Assembly: GCA_046330935.1 (NCBI GenBank)
Contig: JAXLRU010000004.1
Location: 620,001-684,000, forward strand
From: JAXLRU01 sp046330935
GTDB lineage: Bacteria > Actinomycetota > Actinomycetes > Actinomycetales > Kineosporiaceae
Length of the DNA stretch: 64,000 nucleotides
Direction of reading: 5' to 3'
Every line of letters begins with the position of its first letter. Within the stretch, counting starts at the first letter, position 1. The notes beneath the pieces were generated by a model that was given only the letters and a program-made list of their open reading frames with translations, made no database searches and was not told the DNA's origin. This document shows positions 34,096-42,964 of this stretch, one piece after another. A program made the position numbers and the translations under genes.

Positions 34096-36300
34096 GTGCG
34101 TGGCGCCCCCGATGATCAGGAACACCCGGCCTCGGCCGGGCACCTGGCGCGCCCGCCTGCGCTCCCCTCGCCGTCCGAGCAGGTCAGCACCCTGTTCCGG
34201 CAGGTCCGGCTCAGCCCTGCTGCGGACCTCCCCGCCCTCGTCTCGGAGCTGGAGTCCCTCGCCGCCGAGCTGGAGGCCGGCACCGACGCCGAGGCACTGC
34301 TACAGGCGCTGCACGCACGCCTGTGGGCGGTGCACCACAGCGGCGCGCGGCTGGAGCACAGCCTCGAGGCCGCCGACGACCTGCGCGCGGCCGCCGCGGC
34401 CCGCCGCGAGGGCGTCTGGACCGCCGTCGGCCACGCCTGCCGCGGACTGATCCGCGTCGAGGCGGGCCAGGCGGGGGCCGCGCTGCCCGACCTGGCCGAG
34501 GCCGAGCTGCAGGTCGGCGGAGCCACGGTGGGGGCCGCCACGTCCGCGCCCGGCGAGCGGGTGGCGCCGTTCCTGCTGATGGACACCCTCGCCCGCGCCT
34601 ACGCGCGACTGCGCCTGCCCGAACGCAGCGCCTTCCTCCGCGAGGAGGCCACCCGGCTGCCCGAGGGCCACCGCGCCGACGACGAGGCGGAGTTCCGCGC
34701 CGCGTGGGCCGCTGACCTCGCCGTGCAGGCCCTCGAACCCCTGGCGATGGGCACGGGTGTGCCCGACCCCGCGGTCCTGTCCCGGGCCGAGCAGGTCGGC
34801 GCCGCGCTCGGGCGGATGCCGAGCGAGGTCGTCGGCGAGCGCCTGGGCCGCGGCCAGGACGCCGTCCGCGCGCTCGCGGCCGCCTACCACGGGCAGCCCA
34901 CGGCCGCCCTGCGGCTGCTCGGCCGCAACGCCTTCGGCGAGGCCCGCGACCTGCCCCCGCTGCAGCGCCAGATCGCCACCCTCGCCGCGATGAAGGCGCA
35001 CGTGCTCGTGGGCTCGCTGGCCTCGGCCCGCAGCCTCGACGAGGCGGCCTCCGCCACCCCCGCGCCGACCGTGCACGTGGTCCTCGACATCTGCCGCGCC
35101 CGCGAGCGCGCGTGGCTGGAGGCCCACGCGGGCGGCGACGTCCAGCCGGTGCTGCACCGCCTCAGCGCACTTCTCGTTCGGCTCAGCTGGCAGGCGCTCG
35201 ACCTCGTGGCCGACACCGCGCGCCAGGCCCTCGAGCAGCACGCCACCCGCGAGGAGAGCCGCACCGACGCCCTCACCGGCGTCGGCAACCGGCGCGCGCT
35301 CGACGAGGAGCTGCGCCACCTGCTGCGCTTCGCGGCCCTGCCGCTGTCGCTGGTGCTCGTCGACGTCGACCACTTCAAGCACGTCAACGACGCCTTCACC
35401 CACGTGGTCGGCGACGAGGTGCTCCGCCGGGTCGCCACCGCCCTCGCCGGGCAGCTGCGCACCGGCGACCGGCTGCTGCGCTACGGCGGCGACGAGTTCG
35501 TCGTCCTGCTGCCCGAGACCGGGGACGCCGAGGCGCACCGGGTGGCGCAGCGGATGACCCAGGCGGTGGCCGACGTCGACTGGGCGGCCGTGCACGACGA
35601 CCTCGCCGTCAGCGTCACCAGCGGTTGCGCCGCACTGTGGTCGCTGACCGGGCGCCGTCCCGACGCCGACGCCGAGCGGCTGTTCCGGCGCGCCGACGAG
35701 GCGCTCCTGGAGGCCAAGCGATCCCGGACGGCGACGCCCGAGCCGACCCCCGACGCCGCGTCACCGAGCAGTCCCCCCGCACCGGCCGCCCCCGCACCGG
35801 CTGCCCCCGCACCGGCTGCGCCCGCCCCGCCGCCCCTGGCCCCGGCGCCGAGCACCGCGCCGTTCGGCCCGAGCGCGTCGAGCACCGCGCCGTCGCTCCC
35901 CTCGGCGGCCGAGACGACCGGCTGGACCCTCACGCCTGCCCACGGGACCGCACCGGTCCCGGCCCCGGCGCCGCAGCGCCCGACGTCCCCGGCCCTGCCC
36001 CCGACGTCCCCGGCCCTGCCCCCGTCGGGCTCGGCGCACGCGACCCCTGCGGCCACCCCGCCGGGAGGGCTGCCCCGGCGCCCGCGTCGCCACGCGGCCC
36101 CCGACGACTCGGTCACGGACTACGTGGCCGGCCGGCGTCTCGCCGCCGGCCCCACGGCACCCGCGGAGCCGGCCGACCCGACGCCGTCGACGACGGTGAT
36201 CGACCTGCGCGGGCTGCCGAGCAGGCGCGAAAGGCTGCGCCCCCGGCCGCAGCAGCGCAGCGCCGCGAACGCCTTCGAGGACCCCGTCCCCGAGGAGTGA
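34096..36300 (+). CDS. Cytoplasmic GGDEF protein (diguanylate cyclase) with helical-repeat N-terminus
   Basis: 734 residues. About 370 N-terminal residues are all-helical and Ala/Leu-rich, resembling TPR-like repeats (LVSELESLAAELEAG, ARAYARLRLPERSAFLREEA). The GGDEF domain follows (about 385-545): RTDALTGVGNRRALDEELRH, LVDVDHFKHVNDAF and RLLRYGGDEFVVLL, so the active-site GGDEF is intact. An RxxD inhibitory site is not obvious. The last 180 residues are low-complexity Pro/Ala-rich sequence ending in a basic patch. No membrane helix is seen. It probably makes c-di-GMP in response to a cytoplasmic signal. Confidence 0.85.
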   Translation: MRGAPDDQEHPASAGHLARPPALPSPSEQVSTLFRQVRLSPAADLPALVSELESLAAELEAGTDAEALLQALHARLWAVHHSGARLEHSLEAADDLRAAAAARREGVWTAVGHACRGLIRVEAGQAGAALPDLAEAELQVGGATVGAATSAPGERVAPFLLMDTLARAYARLRLPERSAFLREEATRLPEGHRADDEAEFRAAWAADLAVQALEPLAMGTGVPDPAVLSRAEQVGAALGRMPSEVVGERLGRGQDAVRALAAAYHGQPTAALRLLGRNAFGEARDLPPLQRQIATLAAMKAHVLVGSLASARSLDEAASATPAPTVHVVLDICRARERAWLEAHAGGDVQPVLHRLSALLVRLSWQALDLVADTARQALEQHATREESRTDALTGVGNRRALDEELRHLLRFAALPLSLVLVDVDHFKHVNDAFTHVVGDEVLRRVATALAGQLRTGDRLLRYGGDEFVVLLPETGDAEAHRVAQRMTQAVADVDWAAVHDDLAVSVTSGCAALWSLTGRRPDADAERLFRRADEALLEAKRSRTATPEPTPDAASPSSPPAPAAPAPAAPAPAAPAPPPLAPAPSTAPFGPSASSTAPSLPSAAETTGWTLTPAHGTAPVPAPAPQRPTSPALPPTSPALPPSGSAHATPAATPPGGLPRRPRRHAAPDDSVTDYVAGRRLAAGPTAPAEPADPTPSTTVIDLRGLPSRRERLRPRPQQRSAANAFEDPVPEE

Positions 36301-36307
36301 GGCGGCC

Positions 36308-37423
36308 TCAGGCGAGCCAGGCCCGCAGCGTCCGCTCGCACTCCTGGATGCTCTCGATCGTGCAGCGCTCGTCGTCGGCGTGGGCGAAGCTCGGATCCCC
36401 CGGCCCGTAGTTGACGGCGGGGATGCCCATGGCGCTGAACCGCGCGACGTCCGTCCATCCGTACTTGGGCGCCGCAGGCCGCCCCACCTCCCGCAGGAAG
36501 GCGGCGGCGGCCGGGTGGTCCAGGCCGGGGCGGGCACCGGGGGCGGCGTCGGTGACGACGACCTCGTAGCCCTCGAACAGCTCCCGCAGGTGCGTCTCGG
36601 CCTCGGTGATGGTGCGGTCGGGGGCGAAGCGGTAGTTGACCGAGACCACGCAGTGGTCGGGGATCACGTTGCCCGCGATGCCCCCGCGGATGCCGACCGC
36701 GTTGAGGCCCTCGCGGTAGACCAGCCCGTCGACCTCGACCTCGCGGGGCAGGTACGTGGCGAGCCGACCGAGCACGTGGGACGCCTCATGGATGGCGTTG
36801 CGGCCCATCCACGCCCGCGCCGAGTGCGCCGCGACGCCGCGGACGACGACGTCGACCCGCATGGTGCCGTTGCAGCCGCCCTCGACCCGGGCGCACGACG
36901 GCTCGAGCAGCACGGCGAAGTCCCCCGCGAGCAGCTCGGGCTGCTCGCGACCCAGACGGCCGAGGCCGTTGAGGGAGGAGTCGACCTCCTCCTGGTCGTA
37001 GAAGACGAACGTGACGTCGCGGCTGGGCTCGGGCACCGTCGCCGCGACGCGCAGCTGCACGGCGACGCCGGACTTCATGTCGCAGGACCCGCGCCCGACG
37101 ACGCTCGCCGCCGACCCGACGCCCTCGATCCGCGAGGGGAGGTTGCCCGCGACAGGCACGGTGTCGAGGTGCCCGGCCAGGACGATCCGCTCGGCCCGGC
37201 CCAGCATGGTCCGCGCGACGACCGCGTTGCCGTTGCGCACCACCTCGAGGTGGCCGAGGCCCCGCAGCGCGTCCTCGACGGCGTCCGCGATGACCTGTTC
37301 CTGACCGCTGACCGACCAGATGTCGCACAGGGCACGGGTGAGCGTGACGCCGTCGGCGTCGAGATCGAGGGAGACCGGAGCGTCGGCGGAGTCGAGTCGG
37401 GGGGCCGAAGACGTCGCTGTCAT
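36308..37423 (-). CDS. dapE: Succinyl-diaminopimelate desuccinylase
   Basis: 371 residues. M20 metal residues sit in LAGHLDTVPVAGN, GRGSCDMKSGVAVQL and FVFYDQEEVDSSLNGLG, with GWTDVARFSAMGIPAVNYGP near the end. It removes succinate from N-succinyl-LL-diaminopimelate for lysine and peptidoglycan synthesis. The ATG at 37423 lies 7 bases after TATCGT on the minus strand; a longer start at 37489 would cross that element and the dapD promoter. It is divergent from dapD, and its stop is 7 bases from the convergent GGDEF stop. Confidence 0.93.
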   Translation of the reverse strand: MTATSSAPRLDSADAPVSLDLDADGVTLTRALCDIWSVSGQEQVIADAVEDALRGLGHLEVVRNGNAVVARTMLGRAERIVLAGHLDTVPVAGNLPSRIEGVGSAASVVGRGSCDMKSGVAVQLRVAATVPEPSRDVTFVFYDQEEVDSSLNGLGRLGREQPELLAGDFAVLLEPSCARVEGGCNGTMRVDVVVRGVAAHSARAWMGRNAIHEASHVLGRLATYLPREVEVDGLVYREGLNAVGIRGGIAGNVIPDHCVVSVNYRFAPDRTITEAETHLRELFEGYEVVVTDAAPGARPGLDHPAAAAFLREVGRPAAPKYGWTDVARFSAMGIPAVNYGPGDPSFAHADDERCTIESIQECERTLRAWLA

Positions 37424-37430
37424 GACCACG

Positions 37431-37436
37431 ACGATA
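37431..37436 (-). promoter_or_regulatory. -10 element TATCGT of dapE (leaderless)
   Basis: TATCGT on the minus strand ends 7 bases before the dapE ATG at 37423, with no ribosome-binding site. Confidence 0.5.
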
Positions 37437-37538
37437 GGCGACGTCCGTGTCGGGCGTGGTGCTAGCGCTCGATCCGGGACGCAGCTCACCCGCGCGGAGG
37501 CCGCCGCCCCGCGATCTCGCGCACGCCCGCGCGGCCCG

Positions 37539-37544
37539 TAGGCT
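37539..37544 (+). promoter_or_regulatory. -10 element TAGGCT of dapD (leaderless)
   Basis: TAGGCT ends 7 bases before the dapD ATG at 37552. Together with the dapE element it makes a compact divergent promoter region of about 130 bases. Confidence 0.5.
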
Positions 37545-37551
37545 TTGCGCC

Positions 37552-38562
37552 ATGACCGCTGCGACCACCGCCACGTCCCGACCCGAGCCCGAGCCCGCGC
37601 AGGCCGGCGCCGCCCGCACCGCCTGGGGGTACGGGCTGGCCACGGTCACCGACGCCGGGGCCGTGCTCGACACGTGGTACCCCGCACCGGCCCTCGGTCC
37701 CAGCCCCGCCGACGCCGGCCCGCACGCCGTCCCGGCCGAGCTGGCCTCGCTCGCCACGGTCGACCCCGCGCGCGGGGTCCGCCAGGAGGTGGTGCGCACC
37801 GAGATCGACCTCGACGCGGCGCCCGTCGACGTCCCCGACGCCTACCTGCGCCTGCACCTGCTCTCCGCGCGCCTGGCCGTTCCCCACAGCGTGAACCTCA
37901 CGGGCCTGTTCGGCGTTCTCCCCAACGTGGTGTGGACGGACGCGGGCCCCTGCGCGGTCGAGGGCTTCGAGGAGACCCGGTTGCGGCTGCGGGCCGCCCG
38001 GGGCGGGCGCGTGACGGTGTACGGGGTGGACAAGTTCCCGCGCATGGTCGACTACGTCCTGCCCACCGGCGTGCGGATCGCCGACGCCGACCGCGTGCGG
38101 CTGGGCGCCCACCTCGCCCCCGGCACCACCGTGATGCACGAGGGCTTCGTCAACTTCAACGCCGGCACCCTCGGGACGTCGATGATCGAGGGGCGCGTGT
38201 CCGCGGGCGTGGTCGTCGGTGACGGCTCCGACGTCGGCGGTGGCGCCTCGATCATGGGGACGCTGTCCGGCGGCGGCACGCAGGTGATCAGCATCGGGCG
38301 GCGCAGCCTGCTCGGCGCCAACGCCGGCCTGGGGATCAGCCTGGGCGACGACTGCATCGTCGAGTCCGGCCTGTACCTGACGGCCGGCAGCAAGGTCGTG
38401 CTGCTGCAGCCCGACGCCGAGCCCACGATCGTCAAGGCCCGCGACCTGTCCGGCCAGGACGGCCTGCTGTTCCGCCGCAACTCGCAGACGGGGGCCCTGG
38501 AGGCGCTCGCGCGCACGGGCAAGCGGGTCGAGCTCAATGCCGCGCTCCACGCCAACGACTGA
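37552..38562 (+). CDS. dapD: 2,3,4,5-tetrahydropyridine-2,6-dicarboxylate N-succinyltransferase
   Basis: 336 residues, the longer actinobacterial form of DapD. The left-handed beta-helix is seen in FNAGTLGTSMIEGRVSAGVV, VGDGSDVGGGASIMGTLSGG and LGANAGLGISLGDDCIVESG. It adds succinate from succinyl-CoA to tetrahydrodipicolinate, the step before DapC and DapE, both encoded in this window. The ATG at 37552 is favoured by the leaderless -10; an upstream in-frame GTG at 37447 would overlap the divergent dapE promoter. Confidence 0.93.
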   Translation: MTAATTATSRPEPEPAQAGAARTAWGYGLATVTDAGAVLDTWYPAPALGPSPADAGPHAVPAELASLATVDPARGVRQEVVRTEIDLDAAPVDVPDAYLRLHLLSARLAVPHSVNLTGLFGVLPNVVWTDAGPCAVEGFEETRLRLRAARGGRVTVYGVDKFPRMVDYVLPTGVRIADADRVRLGAHLAPGTTVMHEGFVNFNAGTLGTSMIEGRVSAGVVVGDGSDVGGGASIMGTLSGGGTQVISIGRRSLLGANAGLGISLGDDCIVESGLYLTAGSKVVLLQPDAEPTIVKARDLSGQDGLLFRRNSQTGALEALARTGKRVELNAALHAND

Positions 38563-39478
38563 GCGGCCGCGGCGGGCGCCGCAACCGCCCCCGCCGCCGG
38601 CCCGGCGTCCCCGGCGGGCCCTGACGCTGCTCGTCGTCGCCGCCCTGGCCGTGGGCGGTTGGTGGGTGTGGCGGCACGGCAAGGTGGGTCCGATCACGGT
38701 GCGGTCCTACTGCGAGGTGACCGTGAAGGACGTCACCGTCGACCTCGACCCCGAGCAGATGGGCAACGCGGCCACCATCGCCGGCATCGCCGCACGCCGC
38801 GGCCTGCCCGCCAGGGCGGCCACGATCGCCCTGGCCACGGCGATGCAGGAGTCGAAGCTGCGCAACCTCGCCCACGGCGACAGGGACTCCCTCGGCCTGT
38901 TCCAGCAGCGCCCCTCCCAGGGGTGGGGCACCCAGGCGCAGGTCCGCGACCCCGTCTACGCGACGAACGCGTTCTACGACGTGCTGGTGAAGATCGAGGG
39001 CTATCAGAACCTGCCGGTGACCCAGGCGGCCCAGAAGGTGCAGCGTTCGGCCTTCCCCACCGCCTACGCCCAGCACGAGCCCGAGGCGAGGGCCATGGCC
39101 TCGGCGCTGACCGGCTACTCCCCCGCCGCACTGTCGTGCTCGCTGCCGGCGGCCGACCTGCCCACGCAGGAGAAGGGCCGCTCGGGCCTCGTCCCGCGCG
39201 CCGCGGGGGTCGCGACGGCGGCCAAGGAGGAGACCGGGGCCGGTGCCGCGCCGGTGCGGGCCGACCGCGACGGCGCCACCGTGGCGCTGCGGCCCCGCGC
39301 GGGCGCCGACGCTGCACGCCGCTCCTGGGGCATCGCGTCGTGGGCCGTGGCGCGGGCGCAAGGGTTGGGGATCGTCGAGGTCCGCGTGGCGGGAAAGGCC
39401 TGGACCCGCGACGGCGGCTGGGCGGCGATCAAGGGCGGGCCGGCCTCGGGCACCGTCGACGTACGCGTCGCGCGCTGA
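38537..39478 (+). CDS. Membrane-anchored lysozyme-like (SLT-type) protein
   Basis: 313 residues; the ATG overlaps the dapD end by 26 bases. A Pro/Arg-rich start and one membrane helix (LTLLVVAALAVGGWWVW) precede an extracytoplasmic domain with ATAMQESKLRNLAHGDRDSL, GLFQQRPSQGWGTQAQVRDP and YATNAFYDVLVKIEGY. The QES and GLFQQRPSQGWG pattern is that of lytic-transglycosylase/lysozyme-like folds, with Glu in QESK the likely catalytic residue. The family is often labelled transporter in databases; I think that label is misleading. Its place after dapD fits a peptidoglycan role. Confidence 0.72.
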   Translation: MPRSTPTTERPRRAPQPPPPPARRPRRALTLLVVAALAVGGWWVWRHGKVGPITVRSYCEVTVKDVTVDLDPEQMGNAATIAGIAARRGLPARAATIALATAMQESKLRNLAHGDRDSLGLFQQRPSQGWGTQAQVRDPVYATNAFYDVLVKIEGYQNLPVTQAAQKVQRSAFPTAYAQHEPEARAMASALTGYSPAALSCSLPAADLPTQEKGRSGLVPRAAGVATAAKEETGAGAAPVRADRDGATVALRPRAGADAARRSWGIASWAVARAQGLGIVEVRVAGKAWTRDGGWAAIKGGPASGTVDVRVAR

Positions 39479-39506
39479 TCCGAGCCGACGGCTCCCGCAG
39501 ACGCAG

Positions 39507-39536
39507 CGAGCCCCGCCGTGGTCACGGCGGGGCTCG
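39507..39536. terminator. Bidirectional terminator between the lysozyme-like gene and gltA
   Basis: CGAGCCCCGCCGTG (39507-39520) and CACGGCGGGGCTCG (39523-39536) form a perfect 14-bp stem with a nominal 2-base loop. It lies 28 bases after one stop (39478) and 19 bases after the other (39556, minus strand). Confidence 0.75.
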
Positions 39537-39555
39537 CGTCGTCAGGGGGTGTCGC

Positions 39556-40854
<1,299 letters not shown>

Positions 40855-40974
40855 GCACTTCCTCCGGGGTCCTGCAGGGGGGCCGCCCGCGGACGAGGGC
40901 CGACCAGACGACAAGGTGCCAACCGGACGCTACCGCTCACAGCGGCGCCCGGTACATCCGGGGTGCGGCGAGCG

Positions 40975-42072
40975 TCAGGCCAGCCGCGCCGCGAGGCGGG
41001 CGATCCGCTCGTCCGTCGCGGTCAGCGCGACCCGCACGTGGCGGGCCCCCTCGGCCCCGTAGAACTCCCCCGGAGCGACGAGCACGCCGCGCTCGGCGAA
41101 CCAGTCGACGGTGTCGCGGCACGGCTCCTCGCGGGTGGCCCACAGGTACAGGCCCGCGCGGCTCTCGTCGATGCGCAGCCCCGCGCCCACGAGCGCGGCC
41201 CTGGCGATCTCGCGGCGGCGCGCGTAGCGGGCGCGCTGGTCGGCGACGTGGACGTCGTCGCCCAGGGCCACGCGCAGCGCCTCCTGCACCGGCCACGGGA
41301 CGATCATCCCCGCGTGCTTGCGCAGCTCCACCAGCTGCCGGACCAGGGTGACGTCCCCGGCGACGAACGCGGCGCGGTAGCCCGCGAGGTTGGACTGCTT
41401 GCTCAGGGAGTACACCGACAGCAGGCCCTCGTGGGACCCCTGCGCGACGGCGGGGTCGAGCACGCTGGGCACGCGGTCGACGTCCCACGCCAGCTCGGCG
41501 TAGCACTCGTCGCCGGCCACCACCGCGCCGACGCTGCGCGCCCAGGCGACCGTCCGCGCCAGCTGCTGCTCGTCGAGCACCGCCCCGTGGGGGTTGCCCG
41601 GGGAGTTCACCCAGACCAGGCGCACCCGGCCCTGCGGCGTCACGCCCGAGGCGGGCAGGGTCGTGACGTCGTCGCACGGCAGGGGGGCGGCACCCGCCAG
41701 ACGCGCCCCGACGTCGTCGGTCGGGTAGGCGATGGCGGGGTGCACGACGACATCGCCGGGGCCGAGCCCCAGCAGGGTCGGCAGCCACGCCACGAGCTCC
41801 TTCGACCCGACGGTCGGCAGGACGCCGTCGGGGTCCAGCCCCGCCACGCCGCGGCGGCGGGCGAACCAGGACGCGACCGCCTCGCGCAGCGCAGGGGTGC
41901 CGTAGACCGTCGGGTACCCGGGGGCGTCGGCAGCCTCGCGCAGCGCCCGCTGCAGCACCTCGGGAGTGGGGTCCACCGGCGTGCCGACCGACAGGTCGAC
42001 GATGCCGTCGGCGTGGGCGCGAGCCCGTGCCGCGGCACCGGCCAGGGAGTTCCAGGGGAAGTCGGGCAGCAC
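40975..42072 (-). CDS. dapC: N-succinyldiaminopimelate aminotransferase (class I/II)
   Basis: 365 residues. The PLP site is SVYSLSKQSNLAGYRAAFV with Lys in SLSKQ; other fold-I features are VWVNSPGNPHGAVL and AGDECYAELAWD, and the N-terminus DFPWNSLAGAAARARAH is typical of actinobacterial DapC. It aminates N-succinyl-2-amino-6-ketopimelate with glutamate. The GTG at 42072 gives the expected N-terminus. It follows the ferredoxin gene by 65 bases on the same strand (fdxC-dapC order as in mycobacteria). Confidence 0.9.
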   Translation of the reverse strand: MLPDFPWNSLAGAAARARAHADGIVDLSVGTPVDPTPEVLQRALREAADAPGYPTVYGTPALREAVASWFARRRGVAGLDPDGVLPTVGSKELVAWLPTLLGLGPGDVVVHPAIAYPTDDVGARLAGAAPLPCDDVTTLPASGVTPQGRVRLVWVNSPGNPHGAVLDEQQLARTVAWARSVGAVVAGDECYAELAWDVDRVPSVLDPAVAQGSHEGLLSVYSLSKQSNLAGYRAAFVAGDVTLVRQLVELRKHAGMIVPWPVQEALRVALGDDVHVADQRARYARRREIARAALVGAGLRIDESRAGLYLWATREEPCRDTVDWFAERGVLVAPGEFYGAEGARHVRVALTATDERIARLAARLA

Positions 42073-42137
42073 GAGACGCCCCGCCCCGCCACCCACGGGG
42101 GGCGCGGGGGCGGGGTGTCCCGGTGCCTGCTGCAGGC

Positions 42138-42461
42138 TCAGCTCTCGCCCTGGGGCGGGAGCGCGGCGATCAGCGGGTGGTCGGTGCCGGTGGGGCCGAG
42201 CTTCGACGCGCCGCCGGGCGAGCCCAGGTCGTTGAAGAACTCGACGTTGGCCGTCGTGTAGTCCTTCCACTGCGCGGGGACGTCGTCCTCGTAGAAGATC
42301 GCCTCGGTCGGGCACACGGGCTCGCAGGCACCGCAGTCGACGCACTCGTCCGGGTGGATGTAGAGGCTGCGCGCCCCCTCGTAGATGCAGTCGACAGGGC
42401 ACTCCTCGATGCAGGCCTTGTCCTTCACGTCCACGCACGGCTGGGCGATGACGTAGGTCAC
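42138..42461 (-). CDS. fdxA: 7Fe ferredoxin ([3Fe-4S][4Fe-4S])
   Basis: 107 residues. Cys9, Cys17, Cys21 and Cys25 plus Cys40, Cys43, Cys46 and Cys50 (MTYVIAQPCVDVKDKACIEE and PDECVDCGACEPVCPTEAIF) give the spacing of FdxA/FdxC ferredoxins, where Cys9-x7-Cys17 builds the 3Fe cluster. It is a soluble electron carrier, in actinobacteria often serving P450s or reductases. The GTG at 42461 follows AGGAGG at about 5-6 bases. It is divergent from the next small gene. Confidence 0.94.
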   Translation of the reverse strand: MTYVIAQPCVDVKDKACIEECPVDCIYEGARSLYIHPDECVDCGACEPVCPTEAIFYEDDVPAQWKDYTTANVEFFNDLGSPGGASKLGPTGTDHPLIAALPPQGES

Positions 42462-42510
42462 GACGGTCCTCCTGGTAGGGCTACCTCGACCTCGGGTCGG
42501 GAACGGCGCC

Positions 42511-42516
42511 TAGTAT
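42511..42516 (+). promoter_or_regulatory. -10 element TAGTAT upstream of the small plus-strand gene
   Basis: TAGTAT is a close match to TANNNT, 37 bases before the GTG at 42554. The divergent fdxA start is on the other side. Confidence 0.45.
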
Positions 42517-42553
42517 CCCCGACCGGTACCGCTTCCGACGCCAAGGGTGGGCA

Positions 42554-42964
42554 GTGACGGTGGACGCATCCGGATCCGAGGGCGGCCCGGCGCCCGTGGC
42601 GGTCGAGCTGCACACCCCGCTGGGCCCCGCCCGGCTGCGCGTGGGCGCCCGCGTCGTCGTCCGGTACCTGCTCGCCGACGCACGCGCGAGCGACGCCCTC
42701 GGCGTCCTGGAGAACGCGACGTCGACGGCTCTCGTCGTCCGCCCGGACCGCGAGCCCGGCCTGGCGCCGGTGCACGTGGAGGTGGCCACCGTCGTCACGG
42801 CCAAGGAGGTGCCGCCGCGCACGCCGCGACGGCGCCCCCGGGCTCAGTCCTCGGGCGTCGGCGTGGGGGTCGGCGACGACGTGCCCGAGGAGCCGGAGCC
42901 GCTGGACCCCGAGCCCGACGACCCCGGACGCGCCCGGCAGATCACCTCGTCCTCGGGGATGTAG
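42554..42964 (+). CDS. Small SH3-like protein resembling the N-terminal domain of a GNAT family
   Basis: 136 residues. Residues about 18-85 (ELHTPLGPARLRVGARVVVR, YLLADARASDALGVLENATS, VVTAKEVPP) resemble the N-terminal SH3-like domain that precedes the acetyltransferase domain in an actinobacterial GNAT family (Rv0428c-like). No acetyltransferase domain follows; the rest is acidic low-complexity sequence. The last 121 bases overlap the end of the vanW gene in antisense. It may be a stand-alone domain or the remnant of a truncated gene. Good promoter and codon use support expression of the first half. Confidence 0.55.
   Translation: MTVDASGSEGGPAPVAVELHTPLGPARLRVGARVVVRYLLADARASDALGVLENATSTALVVRPDREPGLAPVHVEVATVVTAKEVPPRTPRRRPRAQSSGVGVGVGDDVPEEPEPLDPEPDDPGRARQITSSSGM

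Noticed and set aside
38537..39478. Heavy-metal transporter, as such proteins are often labelled
   Set aside because: One membrane helix only, and a lysozyme-like QES/GLFQQRPSQGWG pattern.
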